This document shows positions 19,187-27,773 of a stretch of DNA of 54,275 nt, piece after piece. Numbering within the stretch: the stretch's first letter is position 1; every line of letters begins with the position of its first letter. The translations under genes were made by a program, and so were the position numbers. Source of the stretch: a virus; the IMG/VR virus record IMGVR_UViG_3300043466_002653, positions 1-54,275 of that record; one strand, written 5' to 3'. A model generated the notes under the pieces. It ran no database searches. It was not told the DNA's origin and saw nothing but the letters and a program-made list of their open reading frames with translations.

Positions 19187-20050
19187 ATGGCATTTCCAGG
19201 CGAATTAAATATAAATTATTATAAGGGCGACACCCATGAGTTTAAGGTATACCCTCAAAAAACAGACGGATCTATTTTTCAATTAGATGGCTATAGCAAT
19301 GCCACATTTAAAATTGCCGAGATTAGAGGTGCAGCAGGTGTTGCAGATCAAATTACTGGAAGCGCAATAATCTCAACAGATGGAACATATATAACTTGTG
19401 CTATTACTCCAGAAAATGGTGCTGTTATGGATTCAGATACAACCTATGTTTATGACGTTCAGATTTATAGGCAGGGCTCAAACACCTATGATTATGTGTT
19501 TACGCTATTGACTGGATCTATTTCAGTAACAGATGATGTAACCCAAGACATAGGAGATCTTAATAGAGCAATTCCAACATATAGGGTTATTTATCATAAT
19601 ACTAATGCAACAGATGGCGTTATTCCAGTAGATATAAATAAGTACCTTCCAAACCAAAATGTTGTTGTTGCAAACAATGGGACACTTACAAGGGTAGGAT
19701 ACACTTTTGGCGGATGGACAAAGTTTGCAGATAATTCAGGAACTGTTTACCTTGCAGGAGATATTATTCCAGTTAGTGCAGACATAAAACTTTATCCTAA
19801 GTGGCTACCACCAACAGTTACTTACAATAATCAAAGTGCAACAACAAGCCAAATTGGAGGATCAACATCATATATTCCTCAATCAGCAATTTTATCAATT
19901 CCAACAACAGCACCAATTAGAACAGGTTATGTATTTGGTGGATGGTTTACTGGACCAGCAGGTTCTGGAGTACAGGTTACAAATAATTCTTATACTCCTT
20001 TATCTCCATATGATCCAGTTACACTTTATGCTAAGTGGACGGTAGAATGA
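19187..20050 (+). CDS. Virion protein with two InlB/Flg_new repeats
   Basis: A 287-residue protein. Residues 1-~125 resemble the BppU-N-like small virion proteins (YYKGDTHEFKVYP..., LLTGSISVTDDVTQ). Two ~70-residue repeats follow, each ending GYTFGGWTKF...LYPKW and GYVFGGWFTG...LYAKW. This is the hallmark of the Listeria-Bacteroides (InlB B-repeat) beta-grasp module, which occurs in surface proteins and some phage fibres. The start is the ATG behind TGGTATAAT; an upstream start would overlap the previous gene. Confidence 0.78.
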   Translation: MAFPGELNINYYKGDTHEFKVYPQKTDGSIFQLDGYSNATFKIAEIRGAAGVADQITGSAIISTDGTYITCAITPENGAVMDSDTTYVYDVQIYRQGSNTYDYVFTLLTGSISVTDDVTQDIGDLNRAIPTYRVIYHNTNATDGVIPVDINKYLPNQNVVVANNGTLTRVGYTFGGWTKFADNSGTVYLAGDIIPVSADIKLYPKWLPPTVTYNNQSATTSQIGGSTSYIPQSAILSIPTTAPIRTGYVFGGWFTGPAGSGVQVTNNSYTPLSPYDPVTLYAKWTVE

Positions 20051-20634
20051 CAAATATATTTGTATCATCTGATGACGTTAAAGTAATTGGTGGTACAGCC
20101 AATGTTAATGTTGAAGTAGATTTTGGTCCACAAGGAGATAGAGGAAACCTTTTTCTTGTAGGATATGGAAACCCAAACACAGTATCACATTCTGTTACAT
20201 TACAACTTCTTGACTTATATATTAATGTTCAAGCAACTGACGAAGATTACTTAGTTATGTATCAGTACCAAAGTGTTGCTGGTGTTAATACTTGGGTAGA
20301 GACAGCAACATTGATGACAGATAAGTTTAGTGTTATCCGAGAGGTTGCTTTTACAAATGGAACAACAACAAATGAAGTTGATTTCAAGATATCTAATATT
20401 GCTCCATTAAGTCTTATAGGTGGTCTAACAGCAGAAAACTTTAACATCCAATGCACCTTTTCTGATCCAGAAAATCCTATTGCACACTCTATTACAGTTA
20501 AGCCTTTAGCATTTCAAGTAGGAACTGGTGACCAGATTCTTCCAGTTGATATAAATGCCGTTGAATTTTCAGAAGGAAGTTGGGTTGGTCTGAATAGGAC
20601 AGTATATATTCATTTCCTAATTACGGTGGTATAA
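20047..20634 (+). CDS. Virion protein, unknown fold
   Basis: A 195-residue protein (MTNIFVSSDDVKVIGGTANV...) containing VDFGPQGDRGNLFLVGYGNP near the N-terminus, a segment I associate with fibre or baseplate proteins of actinophages, followed by beta-rich sequence. The ATG overlaps the upstream stop (ATGA). No enzyme motif. Confidence 0.7.
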   Translation: MTNIFVSSDDVKVIGGTANVNVEVDFGPQGDRGNLFLVGYGNPNTVSHSVTLQLLDLYINVQATDEDYLVMYQYQSVAGVNTWVETATLMTDKFSVIREVAFTNGTTTNEVDFKISNIAPLSLIGGLTAENFNIQCTFSDPENPIAHSITVKPLAFQVGTGDQILPVDINAVEFSEGSWVGLNRTVYIHFLITVV

Positions 20635-20635
20635 T
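20630..20635 (+). promoter_or_regulatory. Extended -10 promoter with possible leader ORF
   Basis: TGGTATAAT. The nearest ATG (20641, five bases away) opens a 7-codon frame that ends inside the next gene; the main start is at 20654. Confidence 0.4.
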
Positions 20636-20653
20636 TTAAAATGGTGATATCTA

Positions 20654-21439
20654 ATGGCTGCTGAATTTATTGATGATACGGAAACTGGTTCTGGTTTATA
20701 CCCAACCAAGATTCCTGGCTATGCCGATGCAGCAGATATTCAAGAGGCATTAAGACTCTATCACTATGGATCAACCACTATTCCAACTACAAGTGATTTA
20801 AATGGAACAGCAACAAGCATAAATACAAAATCCGTTGCAGGACATCTTAAAAGTTTAGCCAATGCAGACTCTACACATGCTGCACTAACACTAAATGTCC
20901 ACGGTATTGCAAACACAGCAAGTTTAGCAACAGAAACATATGTAACTGATGCTATTAATAATATCACTGATGGATATTCAGTACTTGCTGGAGACGGTAT
21001 TGATTGGAATGCAGACACTGACCAATTTGATATTGCAGATTCTATTTTGTTGGTATCCCCTAAAGAAAAAATAAACATATCAGCAACTGCTGCAACTGGA
21101 ACACTAAATATTGATACAATTACATCATCTTTTAATGTAATAACATCTAATGCCACTGGGAACTACACTATAAATGTTAGAGGTGACTCAACAAATACCC
21201 TGAATTCTTTAATGCAAATTGGAGATTCTATTACAGTTGTTTTTGAATCACCAAACGGTTCAACGGCATATTACGCTACTGGATATACTATTGACGGTAA
21301 CTCAGTTACTCCTAAATGGCTGGGTGGAACAGCCCCTAGCGCAGGAAATATTAATGCGACAGATGTATACATGTTGCAAATTAGAAAAATTTCCAATGCC
21401 ACGTTTACATGTCTAGCATCTCAGTCTAAGTTTGCTTAG
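20654..21439 (+). CDS. Tail-fibre-like protein
   Basis: A 261-residue protein. The N-terminus (residues ~1-60) has [17 protein letters not shown]. The middle has [19 protein letters not shown] and [23 protein letters not shown], which recur almost unchanged in the fibre at 33937-35214. Low-complexity Thr/Asn/Ala sequence and beta strands fit a trimeric fibre. Confidence 0.75.
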   Translation: MAAEFIDDTETGSGLYPTKIPGYADAADIQEALRLYHYGSTTIPTTSDLNGTATSINTKSVAGHLKSLANADSTHAALTLNVHGIANTASLATETYVTDAINNITDGYSVLAGDGIDWNADTDQFDIADSILLVSPKEKINISATAATGTLNIDTITSSFNVITSNATGNYTINVRGDSTNTLNSLMQIGDSITVVFESPNGSTAYYATGYTIDGNSVTPKWLGGTAPSAGNINATDVYMLQIRKISNATFTCLASQSKFA

Positions 21440-21456
21440 TTTATAAAGGGAAACCC

Positions 21457-22875
21457 ATGAGTCCTTTATTCCGTAACTATAGCGTAATAGGAATATTTCT
21501 TTCAAGCGATATACCAACACCAACACCAACACCAACACCAACACCAACGCCTACTCCAACTCCAACACCGACCCCAACTCCCACACCAACACCTACTCCA
21601 ACACCAACCCCTACACCTACTCCTACACCAACACCAACACCTACACCAACACCGACCCCTACACCAACACCAGCGTATGATGGTGGAATATGTTCTGCTT
21701 CAGATGTAACAAGTGGAGTTTCTGGATGTAATGTTATAGGAGATTGTTCTGCAATAGGAAGCCAGGGAGGATGTTTCCTTGTTCCATCAGGTGGTTCTGT
21801 TTCTTTGACTGGAAATACTTTAGAAGGAAGTACAATAACAGCAACTACGCTTGGTTGGAGTTCTATACCAACCTCTTATAATGTATTTATTACTGTTACT
21901 AGAAATGGTACTGTGCCAACAGCATTAAGCGAAGTTGTTGCTTCTTCAGCAGGATCTAACTCTGTTACAGCAACTATAGAAACAATTGTTGGACAAGCAC
22001 CTAAATACAGAGCATTTGCTACTGCTACTAACTCTACAGGAACATCTACTCCTGCTGTTATATCACCAGAAATAATTACAGCAACAGCAACCCCTACCCC
22101 AACACCAACTCCAACACCGACCCCTACACCAACACCAACACCTACTCCAACACCTACTCCAACACCAACACCTACACCAACACCGACCCCTACACCAACA
22201 CCAGCGTATGATGGTGGAATATGTTCTGCTTCAGATGTTTCTAACGGAGTTTCTGGATGTACTCAGTCTGGAGTTTCTTGTTCTGTACAAGGAAGCCAAG
22301 CAGGTTGCTTTGTTCCTCCTCCTGCTCCATCAGGCGGATCTGTTTCTTTGACTGGAGATAGCGTAGTAGGAAGTACTATCACAGCAAGTACATCTGGTTG
22401 GGCAAACACACCAACGTCTTACAACGTATTTATTACAGTTTCTAGAACTGGAAGTGCCCCTGGTCCAACAAGCGAACTTGTTGCTTCTTCAGCAGGATCT
22501 GCTTCTGTTACAGCAACCATAGAAGCAATTGTTGGACAAGCCCCTATATACAGAGCCTTTGCTACTGCAACAAATAGTACAGGAACATCTAGCCAAGTTT
22601 CTTCTGGTACAATTACAGCAACGGCACCTCCTCCGTTCTTCCCTCCGTTCTTCCCACCTTTCTTCCCACCATACTTTGCCCCAGCACCTACACCAACGCC
22701 TACCCCAACACCTACACCAACGCCTACCCCAACACCTACACCAACGCCTACCCCGACACCAACGCCAGTTGCACCTACAACATATCAATGCTCTGGCGCT
22801 GATGTTTCAATGGGAGTTCCTGGGTGTAGTTTTATAAACGCTTGTTCTGCTTTTGGAAGCAAGGGACCATGTTAA
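21457..22875 (+). CDS. Thr-Pro repeat protein with Cys and Fn3-like modules
   Basis: A 472-residue protein with a short N-terminus and three (Pro-Thr)n tracts: residues ~20-72 (the longest, about 26 pairs), ~212-249 and ~411-437. Each is followed by a Cys module ([16 protein letters not shown]..., about 35 residues, five to six Cys). Two ~85-residue Fn3/Ig-like modules lie between ([20 protein letters not shown]...). [13 protein letters not shown] stretch precedes the third tract. Probably a virion surface or fibre protein with rigid extended linkers, and the leading candidate substrate for prolyl hydroxylation or glycosylation. AAAGGGA precedes the start. Confidence 0.7.
   Translation: MSPLFRNYSVIGIFLSSDIPTPTPTPTPTPTPTPTPTPTPTPTPTPTPTPTPTPTPTPTPTPTPTPTPTPTPAYDGGICSASDVTSGVSGCNVIGDCSAIGSQGGCFLVPSGGSVSLTGNTLEGSTITATTLGWSSIPTSYNVFITVTRNGTVPTALSEVVASSAGSNSVTATIETIVGQAPKYRAFATATNSTGTSTPAVISPEIITATATPTPTPTPTPTPTPTPTPTPTPTPTPTPTPTPTPTPTPAYDGGICSASDVSNGVSGCTQSGVSCSVQGSQAGCFVPPPAPSGGSVSLTGDSVVGSTITASTSGWANTPTSYNVFITVSRTGSAPGPTSELVASSAGSASVTATIEAIVGQAPIYRAFATATNSTGTSSQVSSGTITATAPPPFFPPFFPPFFPPYFAPAPTPTPTPTPTPTPTPTPTPTPTPTPTPVAPTTYQCSGADVSMGVPGCSFINACSAFGSKGPC
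21514..21673 (+). repeat. CCAACA-type repeat, tract 1
   Basis: DNA encoding the first (PT)n tract; degenerate CCA/CCT/CCG-ACA/ACT/ACC hexamers. It shares an exact 80-bp block with tract 2. Confidence 0.8.
21628..21707 (+). repeat. 80-bp exact direct repeat, copy 1
   Basis: Identical to 22159-22238. The offset is 531 bases (177 codons), so recombination between copies would stay in frame. Confidence 0.8.
22090..22203 (+). repeat. CCAACA-type repeat, tract 2
   Basis: DNA encoding the second (PT)n tract. Confidence 0.8.
22159..22238 (+). repeat. 80-bp exact direct repeat, copy 2
   Basis: Partner of 21628-21707. Confidence 0.8.
22688..22767 (+). repeat. CCAACG-type repeat, tract 3
   Basis: DNA encoding the third (PT)n tract, here with an 18-base CCTACACCAACGCCTACC period. 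Confidence 0.75.
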
Positions 22876-22931
22876 TTAAAAAAGTAGAAAGTTTTGCCAA
22901 ATCATGATAGAATATATACAGAGGAGATAAA

Positions 22932-23384
22932 ATGATTACAGATATAGAAATAACTTTTAACCCAGGTACTAGTGAGCCAGGTGGCGCACCCTTAGCCTTT
23001 GTAATTGAAGAAGATGTATTATATACAATTCCTGCGAGCAAACTTGGAGCAGATCTATTTTTAGATTTTACCGATGCCACAGACATATCTGATAATTTTC
23101 CAGAAAATGACGGTATAACAATTAAGTTTATGAATAATGAAGTAGAACTTGAAACCTTGCATACATCAGAGTATTTTGGTTCAATAATATTAAGCAATCC
23201 CAAAGTTATAAACCTAGTAAATCATAAAAGAGGATATGCTACTGGCGAGCCTGCTAAATTTATAGATAATGAATTTTATGTACTAGATGGAAGAAGTAAT
23301 GATAGTCTATCGGACTGGACCAGTTACAATATGAAAGAAGATGGTTACCAGTGCGAAGGAACCCGTTGTGGTTGCAAAAAGTAG
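22932..23384 (+). CDS. Protein of unknown function with C-terminal Cys motif
   Basis: A 150-residue acidic protein (MITDIEITFNPGTSEPGGAP...), beta-rich, ending CEGTRCGCKK, which could bind a metal. GAGGAGAT lies ahead of the start, so it is translated from a leader, unlike most virion genes here. It begins the modification cassette that runs to 27752. No family recognised. Confidence 0.7.
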   Translation: MITDIEITFNPGTSEPGGAPLAFVIEEDVLYTIPASKLGADLFLDFTDATDISDNFPENDGITIKFMNNEVELETLHTSEYFGSIILSNPKVINLVNHKRGYATGEPAKFIDNEFYVLDGRSNDSLSDWTSYNMKEDGYQCEGTRCGCKK

Positions 23385-23601
23385 ATGGGAATTATATAAA
23401 GAAAAAAATGGAGTAACTCCATTAGATATGTTAAACCCCAATACAAAACGTGTGTCTGATGAAGATGCAAAAACAAGGTTTGACATTTGCAAGGCTTGCC
23501 CAGAATTAATAAAATTAACTTCACAATGTAAACAATGTGGGTGCTTTATGAAGGTTAAGACACAACTTGAAAAAGCAATATGCCCCATTGGAAAATGGTA
23601 G
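23341..23601 (+). CDS. Zinc-ribbon protein, copy B
   Basis: An 86-residue protein. Its C-terminal ~45 residues (ICKACPELIKL, CKQCGCFMKVKT, AICPIGKW) match the zinc ribbon of 14532-14735. The N-terminal ~40 residues are an added helical segment. The ATG at 23341 overlaps the upstream gene by 44 bases; a later GTG could be the true start. It directly precedes a 2OG oxygenase gene. Confidence 0.65.
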   Translation: MVTSAKEPVVVAKSRWELYKEKNGVTPLDMLNPNTKRVSDEDAKTRFDICKACPELIKLTSQCKQCGCFMKVKTQLEKAICPIGKW

Positions 23602-23604
23602 ACA

Positions 23605-24207
23605 ATGATAAAAGAAGAAATAGCGCCAGGAATAGTTGTATATAGTAATGTAATTCCTGACAGTGAAACACTATATGCTGATATTGAAGAAGGTGCTTTT
23701 TCAGCAAAAATTAGTTGGGCAGCAGCAGGAGTCAAAGAATATTCTGATGCAAAAGTAAATACTAAAACAAGAGATACAAGTACAATAGGTGTTAATTATT
23801 TAGGTAATGTTAAAGATGTCTCACTAGTTAATAATGTTAAAGAATTATTTTTTACTAATTTAAATAATATGTTTTTTGAAAATTTTGATCCAATAGAAAA
23901 AGACTACATGGCAACATATGGAATATTTTCAGAGTGGCATGATTCTTATGGTATTTTAAAGTATGGAGAAGGTCAGCAATTTACTAACCATATAGATGAT
24001 CACCCTTCATATCATAGAAGAGTTTCTACTGTATATTATTTAAATGATAATTATACTGGTGGAGAAATTAACTTTCCCCGCTTTAATATTACCTTTAAGC
24101 CAAAGGCTAATCAAATGATAATATTTCCTTCAACATATGTTTATAATCATTCTGTGTCTCCAGTTATTGAAGGCGAAAGGTACGCTGTAGTCAGTTGGTT
24201 AAAATGA
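23605..24207 (+). CDS. 2OG-Fe(II) oxygenase (prolyl 4-hydroxylase type) #1
   Basis: A 200-residue double-stranded beta-helix dioxygenase. Fe(II) ligands are H129-x-D131 and H182; R192 (GERYAVV) should bind 2-oxoglutarate. The core pattern STVYYLNDNYTGGEINFP...FKPKANQMIIFPS...NHSV is that of P4H-like (2OG-FeII_Oxy_3/4) enzymes, which hydroxylate side chains, classically proline, using O2 and 2OG. It follows the Thr-Pro repeat protein region and starts the enzyme cassette. Substrate inferred only. Confidence 0.88.
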   Translation: MIKEEIAPGIVVYSNVIPDSETLYADIEEGAFSAKISWAAAGVKEYSDAKVNTKTRDTSTIGVNYLGNVKDVSLVNNVKELFFTNLNNMFFENFDPIEKDYMATYGIFSEWHDSYGILKYGEGQQFTNHIDDHPSYHRRVSTVYYLNDNYTGGEINFPRFNITFKPKANQMIIFPSTYVYNHSVSPVIEGERYAVVSWLK

Positions 24208-24770
24208 AAGATCCATTATTGGTTGATAATGTTTTAAATACAAAAGACTATGAAAGTTTTATTAATGCTGTTTTAAATCCAAAAAATTTTGAATATCAAG
24301 AAGGATTTTCAAGATATGTGGTGTCAGACAACAACCTTCCAATATTACAAGAAATAGCAGAAAAACTTATACCTGTTGCAAGAGAGGCATTTGGAAGTCA
24401 CACACTACTTCCTACGTATACATTATTTGCACATTATGAAGGAAAAGATCCTGCTCCAAGTCTTTACAAGCACAAAGACGACAATGCTTGCACCTATACA
24501 CTTGACATGTGTGTTTATCAGACTGAGCCGTGGGATTTATGGGTAGAAAATAAAAAGTATACACTTTATCCAAATCAAGCACTGGCCTACTATGGAAATG
24601 ATCAATTACATTGGCGTGAAAAATTTCCTAATCCAGGATTACAACATGTTGCTATGACATTCTTTCATTTTGCAGAGCCAGATCATTGGTATTTTACTAA
24701 AGGACCAAACTATTTGCAAGTCATTAGAAAAGAAATAACAGAAGATCAATGGGAGGATAATATAAAATGA
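24204..24770 (+). CDS. Divergent 2OG-Fe(II) oxygenase-like protein #2
   Basis: A 188-residue protein overlapping the previous gene by four bases. H90-x-D92 (KHKDD) and H136 (LHWRE) would form the iron triad, with R138 close by. The hallmark LNDDYxGGE is absent, but the strands TYTLDMCVYQ and LYPNQALAYYGNDQLHW fit the fold. Probably a different substrate subtype; inactive relatives cannot be excluded. Confidence 0.62.
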   Translation: MKDPLLVDNVLNTKDYESFINAVLNPKNFEYQEGFSRYVVSDNNLPILQEIAEKLIPVAREAFGSHTLLPTYTLFAHYEGKDPAPSLYKHKDDNACTYTLDMCVYQTEPWDLWVENKKYTLYPNQALAYYGNDQLHWREKFPNPGLQHVAMTFFHFAEPDHWYFTKGPNYLQVIRKEITEDQWEDNIK

Positions 24771-25786
24771 AGCCTATATTCTTTCAACTTTGGAATGCTG
24801 GATTGTTTAATCAAGTTTTAAGTTTAGAACTAGCAGTAGGTATTGCTCACGAAACCAAGCAACCAACAATTGTTCATTTTTTTTGTCATGACCCAAACAG
24901 AAATATATATATCTCTACTCCAAGCATACACTTTAATGATCAAAGAAATAATTTTACAGATCGTTCTTTTAAAAACAACCCTCATCTTTTAGACTTGTTT
25001 GATATTGATACAGACCTAGTCATTGTTAATGAAAAAATAAACTCATTTAAACAAGAAGAGTTTGTTATAGATGAGTTAGCAACAAAGTATTATTATAGTA
25101 AAGAGTTAGAAGTAACAGATGATGAATTATTGTTTGCAGAAGGCAGAGAAAGGCTTACTTTTGACAAAAGCATACATTTAAAAGGCACCCTAGGAGTTTA
25201 CTCAAGATTTTTTTATAACAGAAGTCCTGAGTTAAACAAAGCAATATCTTCAGTTAGGCCTAAGAAAGTTTATAGAGACTTGGCTAAAAAAATATCAGCA
25301 TCTCTTGGTAGTTTTCAAGGAATGCATTTAAGATTATCAGATCATGCTGTAAGTGTAGATTATCACAAAGAGGAAATAGTAAATGACTGGATAACTAAAT
25401 ATGAAAGCAATGGCCTTCCTATTGTTTTGTCTACAGACGAACCAAGTCACCCATTGGTAAATAAAAATAAGCATAGATTCATTTTATTAGATGAATATAT
25501 AGTTAATAATTTTAGAGATGACTTTATGTCTCTACCGTTTCAAGATGAAGTAGTCTTTGGTCTTATTTGTAACTTGGTCTTGCATGACTCAGTAAATTTT
25601 GTAGGAAAATCTGGTACCACCTATACATCATACATTCACAGAAACAGGAATCAAAAAGGTATTGAAACCTGGGATTTTTTTGATAGCCCACAGCAAGCAA
25701 AAGGACAACCATACTCTTGGAATGATTATCCCAGACCAAATGATCAAAAAATGTGGTGGAGAGAGTGGCCAGAATCAAAATGTTAA
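24767..25786 (+). CDS. O-fucosyltransferase-like glycosyltransferase
   Basis: A 339-residue protein. Features resembling the GT-B protein O-fucosyltransferase group (GT65/GT68/GT23-like): an N-terminal LWNAGLFNQVLSLELAVGIA (cf. GG(L/F)xNQ), a central GMHLRLSDH (cf. HLRxxD), VLSTDEP, and a late FVGKSGTTYTSYIHRNR (cf. G...S.F). These enzymes use GDP-L-fucose or related GDP-sugars. ATGA overlap with the oxygenase upstream. Acceptor unknown; the neighbouring proline/threonine-rich virion proteins are candidates. Confidence 0.6.
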   Translation: MKPIFFQLWNAGLFNQVLSLELAVGIAHETKQPTIVHFFCHDPNRNIYISTPSIHFNDQRNNFTDRSFKNNPHLLDLFDIDTDLVIVNEKINSFKQEEFVIDELATKYYYSKELEVTDDELLFAEGRERLTFDKSIHLKGTLGVYSRFFYNRSPELNKAISSVRPKKVYRDLAKKISASLGSFQGMHLRLSDHAVSVDYHKEEIVNDWITKYESNGLPIVLSTDEPSHPLVNKNKHRFILLDEYIVNNFRDDFMSLPFQDEVVFGLICNLVLHDSVNFVGKSGTTYTSYIHRNRNQKGIETWDFFDSPQQAKGQPYSWNDYPRPNDQKMWWREWPESKC

Positions 25787-26724
25787 AAAACAAAGTAATT
25801 ATAAATGCTTGGACAGGCCGATTTGGAAATAGAATGCACGAGTATGCATTTGCTAAAACATATGCACATAAAAACAATATGGATGTTGAACTTTTATCAA
25901 AATGGGAAGGCTCTGTAATGTTTAAAAATGCAACGGAACCTTTAATAGAGTTTGCAGAGTTACGAGAATATTTAAAAGATGGCTGGAGACCAAGACAGGA
26001 AAGAGAGAATGAAACATTAAAATATTATCCAGGATCTATATATTGGAATGGGAATTGGCAACCAGCAGACCCATACAAAAACAATAACTGTACAATAATA
26101 ACAAATGACACTAATGCATATCAAGAATCTATATTTGATCAAATGGAACTATCATACATAAAACATATTTTTGAATTAAGTGATTTAGTAAAAGAGTCTA
26201 ATACTTATAAGTATTGGGAATCAAAAGCAGGAACTTATGATGTTGCTCATCTTCGTAGAGGAGACATTGCGGACGCTAACTACAATTTAAATAATGATCA
26301 AGGATATTCCGTAGTCTCAAAAGATTCTTATTTTTCTGCTTTTGAAAAATTTGGTTATGACAAAAATAATATTGAATGGATATCGGATGATCACACAAAA
26401 AAATGGCATCCAGATAGACCAGATATGGTTTTTCTACCATGGTCTTATCCAGAAGGTGCTCAGTTTGACAAAAATATAATCTTTGATTTTCTTGATGATT
26501 GGTTAAAAATGTATTTTGCCAGAACAATATTTAGAGGAAATAGTAGTTTTTCTTTTTGGGCAGGATTGCTATCTCCAACAGCCAATGTTTATTCTCCAAT
26601 AATTGATAAACAACTAATATATGGTCGTAATGGACTTACAGAAGAAATTAATTTAGAATTTACAGAAGGTAATGAAAACCATTGGATGTATTCCGATACA
26701 CCAAGAAAGATAAGGATACGATGA
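25780..26724 (+). CDS. Fucosyltransferase-like glycosyltransferase (GT11-like)
   Basis: A 314-residue protein. WTGRFGNRMHEYAFAKTYA at the N-terminus (cf. GGLGNQMFQYA), VAHLRRGDIAD with the HxRRGD motif that binds the GDP moiety, and FRGNSSFSFWAGLLSP near the end are typical of alpha-1,2/1,6-fucosyltransferase folds (GT11 and relatives). I start at the ATG overlapping the upstream stop codon rather than at an earlier in-frame codon. It lies between a second transferase and the epimerase that makes a GDP-L-sugar. Confidence 0.72.
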   Translation: MLKNKVIINAWTGRFGNRMHEYAFAKTYAHKNNMDVELLSKWEGSVMFKNATEPLIEFAELREYLKDGWRPRQERENETLKYYPGSIYWNGNWQPADPYKNNNCTIITNDTNAYQESIFDQMELSYIKHIFELSDLVKESNTYKYWESKAGTYDVAHLRRGDIADANYNLNNDQGYSVVSKDSYFSAFEKFGYDKNNIEWISDDHTKKWHPDRPDMVFLPWSYPEGAQFDKNIIFDFLDDWLKMYFARTIFRGNSSFSFWAGLLSPTANVYSPIIDKQLIYGRNGLTEEINLEFTEGNENHWMYSDTPRKIRIR

Positions 26725-27752
26725 AAACAGCATTAGTTTTAGGAGCAGGTGGTTTTATAGGAAGCCATATGGTAAAGCGTTTAAAGTCAGAAGGATACTG
26801 GGTCAGAGGCGTTGATTTAAAACATCCAGATTTTTCTGAAACTCAGGCAGATGAGTTTATTGAAAGAGATCTATCTGTCTATGAAAATGTTGAAAAAGCA
26901 ATTCAGTTTAAGGGGCATTTTGGTAATTTTTATTCAGAAATACCATACAAATTAATAACAACATTTGATGAAATATATCAGTTTGCAGCAGACATGGGTG
27001 GTGCTGGATATATTTTTACTGGAGAAAATGATTCTCAGATTATGGAAAACTCTGCACTTATAAACCTTAATTTACTTAGGGCTCAATCAAGACTAAACGC
27101 AAAATATGATATTAACAAAACCAAGATATTCTATTCAAGTTCTGCTTGTATGTATCCTGATTACAAGCAGTTAGATGTTAGTAATCCTGGACTTAAGGAG
27201 TCTGATGCATACCCTGCAGATCCTGACAGCGAGTATGGCTGGGAAAAACTATTTAGTGAAAGAATGTTTTTAGCGTTTAATAGAAACAACAAGATCCCAG
27301 TAGCCATTGCCAGATATCATAATATTTATGGACCAGAAGGAACTTGGGATGGTGGAAAAGAAAAGGCTCCTGCTGCAATGTGTCGAAAAGTTATACAAGC
27401 AGATGGCTTTATAGAAATTTGGGGGGATGGAGAACAAACCCGATCATTCCTATATATAGATGAATGCATAGAGGCAACAAGAAGGCTTATGAAATCCGAC
27501 TTTTCTGGACCTGTTAATATTGGGTCTGAGGAAATGGTTACTATTAATCAGTTAGTAGACATTGCTTGCAGTATTGAGGGCAAGGTTTTAAGCAAGATGC
27601 ACATTCCTGGACCTTTAGGAGTTAGAGGCAGAAATTCTAATAACGACCTGGTCAGAGAAAAGTTAGGATGGGATTATTCTATGTCTCTTAAAGATGGAAT
27701 TAAAAAAACTTATAACTGGATACTTCAGGAAACAAAAAAGAACCCCTCCTAA
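26721..27752 (+). CDS. GDP-mannose 3,5-epimerase
   Basis: A 343-residue extended SDR. GAGGFIGSH binds NAD; FYSSSACMYP carries the Ser/Cys catalytic segment; DSEYGWEK gives Tyr and Lys of YxxxK. Further close matches to plant GME are RYHNIYGPEGTWDGGKEKAPAAMCRK, IWGDGEQTRSFLYIDECIE, NIGSEEMVTINQ and IPGPLGVRGRNSNN. The enzyme converts GDP-D-mannose to GDP-L-galactose (and GDP-L-gulose). ATGA overlap with the transferase gene makes a tight cassette. Its stop codon lies in the loop of the terminator at 27742-27759. Confidence 0.92.
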   Translation: MKTALVLGAGGFIGSHMVKRLKSEGYWVRGVDLKHPDFSETQADEFIERDLSVYENVEKAIQFKGHFGNFYSEIPYKLITTFDEIYQFAADMGGAGYIFTGENDSQIMENSALINLNLLRAQSRLNAKYDINKTKIFYSSSACMYPDYKQLDVSNPGLKESDAYPADPDSEYGWEKLFSERMFLAFNRNNKIPVAIARYHNIYGPEGTWDGGKEKAPAAMCRKVIQADGFIEIWGDGEQTRSFLYIDECIEATRRLMKSDFSGPVNIGSEEMVTINQLVDIACSIEGKVLSKMHIPGPLGVRGRNSNNDLVREKLGWDYSMSLKDGIKKTYNWILQETKKNPS

Positions 27753-27759
27753 GAGGGGT
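27742..27759. terminator. Bidirectional terminator
   Basis: ACCCCTC/GAGGGGT stem, CTAA loop, between convergent genes. On the minus strand it is followed by TTCTTTTTTG, a good intrinsic terminator for the lysozyme gene. Confidence 0.8.
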
Positions 27760-27773
27760 CCTAATTTTATATA

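Noticed and set aside
21514-22767. Proline-threonine tracts as a CRISPR array
   Set aside because: Unit is 6 bases without spacers, in frame within a long gene. No CRISPR array was seen anywhere in the window.
22489-22788. Cys/Arg-rich leftward frame (99 codons)
   Set aside because: It is the complement of the (PT)n and PPFF coding repeats.
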